Source of the DNA: Jaltomata sinuosa
Taxonomy: Eukaryota > Streptophyta > Magnoliopsida > Solanales > Solanaceae
Direction: 5' to 3'
Assembly (NCBI GenBank): GCA_003996215.1
Contig: QJPP01000277.1
Span: forward strand, 930,001 to 994,000
Length of the DNA: 64,000 nt
Positions 1 through 10,500 of the stretch are shown here, one piece after another. The number at the start of each line of letters is the position of its first letter. The first letter of the stretch is position 1. The notes beneath the pieces are model-generated. The model was not told where the DNA came from. It saw nothing but the letters and a program-made list of their open reading frames with translations, and searched no databases. Both the position numbers and the translations under genes were made by a program.

Positions 1-2
1 AA

Positions 3-1828
3 ATTATAGAAGGCAAAACGGTGGTAGTCTTCACAAAGGAAGAACATAAACTCTTGGAGGATACTTGCTGCTGGACATTCATCTGGAAATTCACAAGAGG
101 TAGGCCTGCTATTGATAAAATTAGGGTTGATTTCGAGAAAACTGTGACCCTAAGAAGTAATGCTAAAATAGGGGCCAAAGACAAATACCATGTGTTCATC
201 GATGTGGATAATGAAGAGGACTTTAATAACATTCTCTCTAGGAATTCTATCATGCTTAGCAACAATGTCTCTATGAAAATTCTGAGATGGACCACAAACT
301 TCCAACCAGGGGAAAAAACCACATTAGCGGCAGTTTGGATAAACCTCCCGGACCTCCAATGGCACTTCTATGAATGGGATTCCATTAGCAGGATCGTCAG
401 CCCCATTGGCACCCCTATGGTGCTCGACAAAGCAACCACGGCTAAAATTAGGCCAACCACTGCTAAGCTAAGGGTGGAAATCAATCTTGCTAAACCCTTG
501 GTTCATGAAGTTCAGATTGAGGTGAGGAACCAATTTGGAAAACTTGACACCTTCATCCATAAAGTTGAATATGAAGAGATACCATCATACTGCTTCAAGT
601 GCATGGTCCAAGGTCACTCCAACGACAACTGTGGACTATTTGGTCCTAATACTCAGAACAATGACGACAAACAGATCTCAAAAGAGAATGAGGAAGCTGC
701 AAAACATAAGGCACCTGGGAAGATTCTCCCTATCCCTCCTATTAAAACTTGAGTCAGTGGTGACCAACCCCAAAACAAAGGAATACAGTGGAAAGAGGCT
801 GCAACCAACAACACCAACAACAACCAAATGAGATGGACCAATGTAGAAAGAAGAAGAGGGAAAGGACAGGGAAAGCCTAATGAAAATAGGACCACATACC
901 ATGAAAACAACATGGCAGGAGATCAGACAAGGAGAAGCAACACACAAGGGGATAAGAACGTAGAACATGGTTCCAACTCCTTAAAAATTCTACAGGAGGC
1001 AAACGATGATGAAGACATGTTTCACAACCTGGACCAAGACAATCAAGATGAGAACACAGGGAACCAGCTGAACACAAAGATGATAAGATGGGATAAAACT
1101 CAAAAAGGCAGAGAGGAAAAAAAAAATTAAGGAAGCACCAGGAGAATCTGAACATTAGGAGTTCCAGGAGCAACAACTCAAAAAGCTCAGACATCTTGGA
1201 GATAGAGCTCCAACCTGAAATGCTCAACACAATAGAGGTAAAAGCTCAAATCTCCAAAAGTCTAAGCAACATGAGGAAAAAGTTTGAGATGAAAGTAACT
1301 ATCCCTGAGGAGGTGACACTTAGTGGAGAAACAAAGGATGTTAATGGTCAAATAGTTAAAGAAAGGAATTCCATGTGAAGAACTTGGCCTCCTTTACGCT
1401 AAAGGAATGAAAACTCCTCCAGAAAAGAGAGTTTGGAAGATAACAGAAGGGAGAACTTAGACCCCGGACAAGGAATTATGCAAATGCCGCTGACCATGAC
1501 CCAAGAGGACGAACCACCTGATACTAGGAATGATAAAGGAGAAGACCAGGAAGAAGTTTTCCATGATAGTGATGACATAGAAACAGACCTCTCTATTAGT
1601 TGTAGAAATACTAACTTTGTTTCTTATTCTACAGATGATAACATCATCAACTTTATCAATAAGGAGATCTTAGAAGATTCCCACTCAACAGAGTGTCTTC
1701 TGCAAAAAATAGTTACCAATACTAACAACTTATCCCCAAAGAACCTACAAAACCCTGGTGGTGCCTTTTTGCAACAAAATGATACAAAGGACCTTTCAAA
1801 AGACCCCCTTTCCTCTAGTGTTTTATGA
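3..1828 (+). pseudogene. LINE ORF1 (DUF4283-like, CCHC zinc knuckle), decayed
   Basis: ORF1 proteins of plant LINEs bind the element RNA and form the ribonucleoprotein. The frame is open from base 3 with no visible start. It holds a DUF4283-like region (about bases 20-500) and a C-x2-C-x4-H-x4-C knuckle (CFKC...H...C) at 591-632. A TGA at 750-752 interrupts it, after which the same frame stays open to 1130 with a polar Asn/Lys/Arg/Glu-rich tail. The C-terminal acidic part lies in another frame (1433-1828), so at least one frameshift falls between 1130 and 1196. Its final TGA overlaps the ATG of ORF2 in the tetranucleotide ATGA at 1825-1828. Confidence 0.8.
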
Positions 1829-2568
1829 TTAGTTTTATATCATGGAACATACGAGGTATAAGGTCTAAAGGATCTTATGAAAGACTCCAGGATATGAAAC
1901 AACAATTCCAAATTCCCATTTTTCTCCTGCAAAAACATATGGTTGATGGGAGTAAATTGGAAAAAGTCAAAAGAAAGATCAACATGCATAGCCTTCCACA
2001 ACAGCTCCAACAAGATTTGGATCCTATGAAATAATGATGTTGATGTTAACACCATCTTTCATAAAGACCAATGTATCCATTTGAGCTTAACTCACCTCAA
2101 CAACTCTCCATTTTTTTATTACTGCAGTATATGCCAAGTGTAGTGAGGACCAAAGAAAAGAGTTATGGCATGATTTCACTATTATTGCCAACAGCATCCA
2201 AGACCCCTAGGGGGTTGTTGGGGACTTTAGCGTCATCATATCTTCTGAGGAAAAAGGGGGGAAGAAGCCACAGAGTGGAAGAGAGTATGGATTTCATTGA
2301 ATGTATTAATGAATGTGGACTTCAGGATGCAGGTTATAGTGGTTCTAAATATACCTGGTGTGACAACAGAGACCCCCCCACAACTATTTGGCAAAGGCTG
2401 GATAGGCTTTTCTACAACATATATTGGTTTGACAACTACAACTGCACCTCTGTTACTCACCTGTACAGAGCATGCTCTGACCATGCCCCTCTTACAGTGC
2501 AAAGCCTTCCATTTCGTCAGGTTGAAAATGCCATAAAGGACTATAATCTCTTTCTTGAAAGAGCGTAA
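1825..2568 (+). pseudogene. LINE ORF2, apurinic-type endonuclease part
   Basis: The endonuclease nicks target DNA to prime reverse transcription. The start at 1825 is chosen because it opens with MISFISWNIRGI, the usual N-terminus of this domain (S-W-N-R-G). The C-terminal half includes a GDF-like strand near 2220, a KYTW-C-D motif near 2350 and the conserved SDH at about 2475-2483, followed by A-P-L. The frame shifts between 2034 and 2071 and again near 2220-2260, so no functional protein is expected. From 2570 to 3060 the linker to the RT is poorly conserved and without a long open frame. Confidence 0.8.
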
Positions 2569-3065
2569 ATTCTTTTTTTATCACATGCTTTCCGTTGGTC
2601 AACAATCAACTAAATCTATACTTCTTCACTACTCGTACAGGCTTGACTTAAGCTGTATTGAGGGAATCGTTTTGTCTCAATCAAGAATGCCTCAACTGGA
2701 TAAATTCACTTATTTCACATAATTTTTCTGGTCATGCCTTTTTCTCTTTACTTTCTATATTCCTATATGTAATGATGGAGATGGAGTACTTGGGATCAGC
2801 AGAATTCTAAAACTACGAAACCAACTGGTTTCACACCGGGAGAACAAGATCCGGAGCAACAACCCCAACAGTTTGGAAGATATCTTGAGAAAAGGTTTTA
2901 GCACCGGTGTATCCTTTGATTAAGCTTAACAACGAAACTACTCAATACATTAAATACATTAAATTTCTCAACATATGAACTGAGCATACTGACTTTAATA
3001 AAATTGTGCAGGAAAGCTGAGAAGGGGAAGTCTATGGTAACCCATGGTATGTCCTTCATAAAAAA

Positions 3066-5169
3066 TTGAAGAAGACCAGCAAAGCTCTGAGCCATTGGTT
3101 AAGAAAAACATATAGAGACATTTACGAAACTCCCAAGAGACTTAAAGCTGAGATAAGGGCCCTAGAAGATCAATGTGTGTCCAGCAACACACCTAAAAAT
3201 AGAGAGAAGCTTTCCAAAAGCAGGGCAGAGTATACTAAATACCTAAAGCTCCAGGATAAGATTATGAGACAAAAAGTTAGAACTAGATGGTATGAGAAAG
3301 GTGATGCTAATACAACATACTTCCACAGCATTATCAAAGAAACAAGAAGGAAGCTGACCATAAAAAAGATTTTGGTGGATCAAGACCAATGGATCGAGGG
3401 GAATGATAACATTGCTGAAGCTGTTGTTAGGTATTTCAAATAGATATTTTGCAAAGGTGATGATATTACTAACTATGATGTGCTTAATTGCATTGACAGG
3501 ATTGTGACAGAGGAAGAAAATCAAGCCCTTATAGCCATGCCCACACTGCAAGAGATTAAAGATAGTGTCTTCTCCATGGATAAGGACAGTGCCCCTGGAC
3601 CTGATAGCCTGAACAGTTTCTTCTACCAAACCACTTGGGAGATTATCCACAGAGATCTCCAAAGAGCAATCGTGGACTTTTTCAATGGAGCAAAAATGCC
3701 TAAGTACTTTACTCATACTTGTGTTGTTATGATCCTAAAAGTTGAGAACCCTCAGAGCTTCTCTAATTTCAGACCAATAAGCTTATGTAATGTCTCAAGC
3801 AAGATTATCTCCAAGATAATCAACACAAGGCTTGCAAGTATCCTGCCTAAAATCATCTCCAAAAATCAGTCTGGTTTCATCAAAGGAAAGGCCATTTCAG
3901 AAAACATCATGCTTACTCAAGAAATTATTAATGGCATCAGAAAACCAGCTAGAGGAGGTAATATTTTCATCAAATTGGACATGGCTAAAGCGTACGACAG
4001 GGTGTCCTGGGAATATATGTGCTTAATTCATAAGAAGCTTGATTTTTTTGACTGGTGGATACACATTATCCACAATTACATCTCTAACAATTGGTATTCC
4101 ATTATTGTAAATGGTATCAACATGGTTTTTTTAAATCTGAAAGGTTTCTCAGACAGGCCGACTCCATCTCTCCTGCTCTTTTTGTTATTACTGTTGAACT
4201 TCTTTCCAAAATGCTTAATGATCTTCATGACAAACCAGGGTATCAAGGCTTCTACATGGATGAAGATGGGCCTAGAATCATTAACTTGTCCTTTGCAAAC
4301 GATACCATTTTATTCTGCAATGGTAGTAAGAGACCATTGACCATGATAATGGATACTCTCAGAAACTATGAAACTATTTCAGGGAAACTGATCAATAGGA
4401 ATAAAAGCGGGTTTGTTGTTTCTCCTAGTACTAATAATGCTACCATCAAAAAACTGAGGAGGATCACTAGCATGAATCACCAGAAATTTCCCATCAAGTA
4501 CCTTGGACGCCCCTCATTATTTGAGAAAAGAAGATTGCACACTTTGTTGAGATGGTTGACAAGATCATTAATAAACTAAGAGGTTGGCACACCAAGTTGC
4601 TTTCCACTGGAGGTAGAGCAATTATGATCAGACATGTTCTTCTAGCTCTGCCCATCTATATCCTCTCTGATATTAACCCCCATGTTGGCACTATTGAGCT
4701 TATTGAAAAGTACATTACCAGGGTTTTTTGGTCTGGTCTTGAGACAAAAAATAAACACCATTGGGTGACATGGAAAAACCTATGTTTCCCCTATAAGGAG
4801 GGAGGCACTAACTTTAGATGGCTATCTGACATTTTTCAAGCTTTCAAAGATAAGCAATGGTGGAATCTAAGGACTACCAACTCTCTTCGGAAGCAATTCA
4901 TGAAAGACAAGTTTTTCAAAAATACTCACCCTGTGGCCACACACTGGCAAAATGGTCAAGCTCAAAGCTGGAAATACTTGTGCGCCATCAGGGAAGAAGT
5001 AGAAAGTAAGATCACCTGGAAAGTTGGTAGAGGGGAAGTGGACTTTTGGTACGACAACTGGTGTACTCTTGGACCCTTGTACCTTAGTACGACTGAGAAC
5101 AACCCCCATAACCGACTAAAATTGAATGAGATTCTCATTAATGGAGTCTGGAACTGGGAAGCAATCTAG
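3066..5169 (+). pseudogene. LINE ORF2, reverse transcriptase part (catalytic FADD changed to FAND)
   Basis: Motifs in order: the basic linker ending KVRTRWYEKGDANTTYFH (about 3270-3325), S-A-P-G-P-D near 3590, F-R-P-I-S-L near 3770, Q-S-G-F-I-K-G near 3867, K-L-D-M-A-K-A-Y-D-R-V near 3974, a shifted R-Q-x-D-x-I-S-P-A near 4155, and S-F-A-N-D-T at 4289-4306. The last is the catalytic F-A-D-D box of plant LINE RTs with its first Asp replaced by Asn. Q-A-D-S also replaces the usual Q-G-D-P. Frames change at 3440-3480, about 4150 and 4550, and the thumb region continues to a stop at 5167-5169. Confidence 0.87.
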
Positions 5170-5301
5170 GGGCAAATAGATGAGGGGTCTAAAAGTAGTC
5201 TCCAAGAGCTCAACCTTAAGCTTAACAACTACAAAGAAGACAAAGCCATCTTGTCTCTGGATACTACAGGGTAGTTCTCTGTTAGCTCAGCTTGGAATAT
5301 T

Positions 5302-6417
5302 ATGAGACAAACGAAAGATACTGACACTTTCATCAAAAACCTCTGGCATGAAGGGATACCTTTCAAAGTATCATTCATGGTCTGGAGAGCCTTAAAAGAT
5401 AGACTAACCACCGAAGAGAAAGTGGCTAAACTTAGTGTCCAAACAGAGAACCATTGTCATTGTTGCATCACTAATAATGAGGAGTTGGAGATTGAGAGTG
5501 CAAACCATCTATTTTGCAATGGCCAACTTGCTAAGAAGATTTGGAAACATTTTGTTGAACCACTTGGGATCGACTATATATATAGGAGCTTAAAGATGAT
5601 GTTCCTTAGTTGGTGGAATTACAAAGCAAAGAACAATATTGGTAGGCTTGTGTCAAGAACCTTGCCCATGATTATTTGTTGGGAGATATGGAAAACAAGA
5701 TATAGTAAAAAATTTGAGGATATTAACCCCTCCCTATACAGGCCGAAGATTAAAATTACCTCTTTTATTTTGCAGATCACGAACCATAAATTTGGAAAAG
5801 CTAATGTGGGAGGAACTTGGAGCACCATCTCTCAAACCTGTGAAGCATCTATTCAACAAGAGACAAACATCATCGTAAGGTGGATAAAACCACTAGAACA
5901 GACAGTGAAGTTGAATACTGATGGAAGTTGTATCCAAGGCAAGTGTGGAGGAGGTGGCCTGGTCAGAGACAGTAAGGGAAAATTCATCTTTGTCGTTGCC
6001 ATCCCTTTGGGGCAAGGTACTAGCAACATGGCTGAAGCAGCAGCTCTTCTCTTTGGCATCAAATAGTGCACTAATAATGGATTCAGATTAGTCATTGGAG
6101 AATCTGACTCCCTATTATTGACTAAATGTATAAAAAAGGAGTGGAGGATCCCATGGACTATCCTAAACTACATTGAGGAAACTCAGAGTTTAGTTGAAGG
6201 AGGTGGATTCCAAATCAATCACTGCTATAGAGAAGCTAACTAGCCTGCCGACAGATTGGCAAACTTAAGCCACGACCTAGATGAAATCCAAGTTTTCAAC
6301 TATTTTGCTGAGCTCCCAAGGAATATTCGTGGATTGATCAATGTATACACATGGGGTCTACCCTCCTTTAGAAGAAAAGAAACAAGAGATGCTCTTATAG
6401 TGTATGATCCCCCCTGA
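5302..6417 (+). pseudogene. LINE ORF2, zf-RVT and RNase H part
   Basis: The segment begins with the zf-RVT region typical of plant LINEs: W-K/F-M-V-W-R-A near 5370-5390, then a C-H-C-C cluster near 5455 and H-L-F near 5505. An RNase H of the RVT_3 type follows, starting K-L-N-T-D-G-S (about 5908) and including G-G-G-G-L-V-R-D. In-frame stops at about 6064 and 6241 cut it. The frame can be followed past these to a TGA at 6415-6417. RNase H removes the RNA strand after reverse transcription. The 3' UTR runs from 6418 to the A-run at 6552. Confidence 0.82.
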
Positions 6418-6562
6418 AATCCCCCTCCCCATTTTTGGTTAGGATCTAGCATTGTCTCATCTCAATGATCATGTACAAAGTTTGGCCGGGCACCAAACTC
6501 AAAAATGTAACTTTTTGCACATAAATGATCAATGGAGACACCAACTTTGCTAAAAAAAAAAA

Positions 6563-6780
6563 GGTGGTCTTTTTGAGAAAAAGTTGGGTAGCTAAGGCCA
6601 TCTCACCTAAAAGGCCACGTTGCTTGCATGTCTGTTGTTAAAAAATGAAGCTCGTGGAAGCGTTAAAAATATATCTTTTTACTCCCCAATTTTTGTGGCA
6701 CAGTTCCTTTTCAATCTTTTAAAAAATTATTTTTCTTTATATTGAAAATAATTGAATTTTAAAATTTTATTTTACCGTTA
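6563..6780. other. AT-rich spacer
   Basis: No open frame or repeat structure was recognised between the LINE poly(A) and the Tourist-like MITE. It ends in TTA (6778-6780), the left target-site copy of that MITE. Confidence 0.5.
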
Positions 6781-7243
6781 GGGGTTGTTTGGTTCGAAAA
6801 CAAGTTATGTAAGAATTAGTTATGTGGAGCTTAATAATCAATGAATTGTAATACAGAGATTATGTTTTGTTGAATGTTTAATTTAATATTTACATATTAG
6901 TATACAACGTATAATCTAAAATATTTGTTTACTTTTTAAACAAAATTAAAAAAATTCTTAATATTATGAGGGTGAGTTTGGTCATTTCAATATCTTTAAT
7001 CCACGTATTACTAATTTCCGTCTTCTTATTTCACATTCGATCCTCCATAAAATAATACATAGATTCTAATATAACTTATGCATATATTGTTTGGGAGGGA
7101 AGAACAAAAGAAACAACCAAACATCATATAAACTAATGTTCATTTTATGTGGAGATTAAATTTTCTCAAACTCGAGACAATCGTAAATGCAAAGTTTAAT
7201 TATGTGCAGATTAATTGTCCTCCAAAACCAACCAAGGGATCCC
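6781..7243. mobile_element. Tourist-like MITE (PIF/Harbinger type), TSD TTA
   Basis: The left end GGGGTTGTTTGGTTCG and the right end, read on the minus strand, GGGATCCCTTGGTTGG form imperfect terminal inverted repeats. TTA flanks both sides (6778-6780 and 7244-7246), the 3-bp duplication of PIF/Harbinger transposition. At 463 bp, AT-rich and without coding sequence, it is a miniature non-autonomous element. It lies about 290 bp beyond the MATE stop codon. Confidence 0.75.
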
Positions 7244-7531
7244 TTAATAAGATAGTAATTTATTTCCAACCAAAAATACAAGGTTGTTAAATACCATAAT
7301 TTTCATAACTCTTTTTTTATTTATTAAAATTTTGTGACTAGTTAAATAATGCATGTCACATTAACTGAGATGGAACAAGTATATTTAGACCCTTCTTTTT
7401 CTTTTGTTACTACAAATTTTCGACGGTTGAAAAAAGAAGTATGTGCCTAGAGATGAAAAGTACGAAAAAACACTGATGAAATAAGAAAATTACAATTAGG
7501 ATTTTTGCTATATTTCGACTCCAGTTGCTTC
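7244..7531 (-). other. MATE gene 3' flank / probable 3' UTR
   Basis: AT-rich DNA between the MITE and the MATE stop codon. The transcript must end here or inside the MITE, but no single convincing polyadenylation signal stands out. Confidence 0.4.
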
Positions 7532-10500
7532 TCAATTATTTAACAATGGCTTTTTACTACTGTCTTGCCACATATATAATCGATTCTTTGCTTTCTCCAC
7601 CTGAAAAATAGGAACATGTTAGTGAACAATCAACATGTTCATTTTCAAACATGTACACAATAATAGGAACACACTTCCATTCGAACATGTAAACTAGGAA
7701 CTATTTAGTCAAAAGCAAAATACAACAAGAACAAAAAAGCTTGTTATACTAAAACAATATTTAAGCAAACTACTAAAGTTTTATTTAACCTTGAAATTTA
7801 AACTACGCACTATTAAAACTTTTAATATTTGATTATGCGCATAATATACATAAATTTCTATTAACTTGCCATGGTTGATCCACGGTCAGATTCGAATCAT
7901 ATTCCATGATAAAAAATTAGTATAAGTAGAAGTTGTTGGAAAAATTAAGTTTTAGAATGTTTTTGGAAATCAATTTTAAATGAAGAGGGAATACGTGTTT
8001 GATTGCAACAAACAAATTCAAGAACTATTTGCAACTATTATGCAACAAATTCAGTTTTTCAACTATTTCAAGAACTCAAAAGATTTGAAATATAGAGAAA
8101 TTCTCCGGAAAAAAAATACTGTTTTCTAAAACTCAAAAATTAAATTTGCAAAGGGAAGTTGTTGCAAATTCTAAACCTTACCTCTTTCTCCCAATCAGTT
8201 CGAAAGGTCACCCACAATAAGATAATAGTCTGCATAGCTGTTCCTCCTAACATACCCAACCATATTCCCTTCACATTTAGGCAAAACAATATTAGCATCA
8301 TAATAATTGGCCATAACTAAAAAAATTGACAAATCCTTGTTTTAACTTAAAAATATAAATTAAAGTTGTAAAAAGGACAGCAGGTAAGGGGAATATTATA
8401 CCTTAGCTTCAAGCTTGAAATTAAATCCGAGAACAACACCCAATGGAATGCCAACAACGTAGTAACATCCAACGTTAACGTAAGCCACAAACGCTTGCCA
8501 TCCACACCCAACAGCAACCCCTTCAAACATTTTCATATATTATTATTATTATATGCCAATCTTTTATCGATTATGCCTGATAGTGACAAATTATATTGTT
8601 AGGTTAGTCATATCCTTCACTAAAGAACAAATCCATCCTTTATGATAATCCAATAAATTCATGAACTCTAATATAAAGAACAAAATTAAATGATATCATA
8701 AATCGTTTAAACATGCAAAGAGTATATTGCAGATTTTTTAACAAGTTCATGAGAATCTGGGGCTTGGGGGTATCATATGTATAAATATTCTGAAGAACAA
8801 CACGCAAGCATCCATCTGCCTTTAACAATTAAATATTCTGTAACCTGTTTTGAATTTCCATCTCCTCATTGAATCAACTGGTTGATTCAGTCCATTAAAC
8901 ATTCTTACGTGAACCAAGTCACATGCGTGAGGGAATAAAACATTATCTAAAACTTGTCACCAAGTCCACATGGGACATCGAGATTGATGTGGTATAAAGA
9001 GATTCAAAAAACAATCAGCTTTATTCCTTAGAGAATTGAAATAATTGGAATCCCAAGACGAAATTATATAGGGGTTGATTCTCTAGGTAATCAACTTTAA
9101 CTGATACTTTCTCCGTTCGTTTTTACTTGTCTATTATACTAAAAATAAATCTTCATTTTTATTTGTGTAATTTATAAAATCAAGAGATAATTTAACGCTT
9201 AATTTCTAATTTACCCTTATCATTAATTATAGTCATTTTCTCAATGTATTTTTCAAGACATTGTATTTATTATATCCAAAGGGTGATACGATAATATTGC
9301 CTTTCTATTTATAATTTCTTAAGAAGTATGACAAGTAAAATTGGACGAAGAGAGTAATTATTATCTAAAAAAGTCAAATTTCTTCTTGATTCCACTTTCT
9401 GATATGATCACTCAACTAATAATTAGTACTTCCTCTGTCCCATTTTATGTGGCAATCTTTGACTTTGCACGGTATTTAAAAAAAAGACTTTTGAAACTTG
9501 TGGTCCAAAATAATTCTTGAATATTTGTGGGATTGTAAATCATTTCATTAAGGATAAAAGGGAAATTTCAAAGTTAAATTTTTTCTAATTATAGAAAGTG
9601 ACATTCTTTTTGGGACAGACTAAAAAAGAAAGTATGCCACATAAAATGAGACGGAGGGAGTAATTATTATTTAAGAAAATCACATTTCTTGATTCAATTT
9701 CTTTAAGCAAAAACATTAATAACTTTCTTAGATAATAATAATTATTTTAATTGAGTGACCGTGATGAGAAAGAAACTCAATTAAATAGTGAAAGAGTTAT
9801 GTCGCTACAAACTTCTTTCTTTGTAGTCTAGTGGATCTAAAGGGAGTAAAAGAAAAAGAATAAATTTTGGACAAGTATCGTCTTACCAGATAAAACAGGT
9901 TGAATACCATTGAGTACTAAAGATACAGCCAAGAGTGGGGCAAGATCTGAGGCTGCTTCAGCAATGACTTGTCCACCCGTGAAGGCGTAACTCATCACAT
10001 GGCGGAGTAATAAAACTAAAATGGCAAACACTACAGAAATGACAAATGAACTCAGTGTCACCACAACAACCGAAAATGCTGCTGATTTTGGATGTCCAGC
10101 TCCCAGTTCGTTGCTCACTCTCACACTGCCATTTTAAGACCAAATTAACTTTTATACTCTCCAAAAATACTTAAGCAATTATTATTTCCTGCATTTTAAT
10201 TTGTTTGTCTGATTTTGATTTGGCACATATTTTATAAAAAGTAAAGAATATTTTTAAATTTTGTGATCTTAAATTAAAGATATGTGAAATGTAACAAAAT
10301 ATCATTTAATCTTGTGATTTTAAAAATGTCATGTGATAAAATTATAGAGTAGTCAAAACAAATATTTTTTTTAAAACGGACTTAAAAAAAAAAGCAAAAT
10401 AAACAAATAAATTGAAATGAAAGTATAACTAACATGATCATGATAGGTTAAACTATTTTAATATAAACTAACTAAAATCCATGCATATATCAAATTACTG

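Larger units (their letters stand above)
1..6562 (+). mobile_element. L1-type LINE (non-LTR retrotransposon), 5' end outside window
   Basis: The order is ORF1 (DUF4283-like with a CCHC knuckle), AP-endonuclease, reverse transcriptase, zf-RVT and RNase H, then a run of A residues at 6552-6562. This is the layout of plant L1-clade LINEs with an RNase H domain. There are no LTRs, and the A-run marks the 3' end. The reading frame at base 3 is already open, so the 5' end lies left of the window and the target-site duplication cannot be checked. Stops and frameshifts in both ORFs show a dead copy. It lies downstream of and antiparallel to the MATE gene. Confidence 0.9.
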
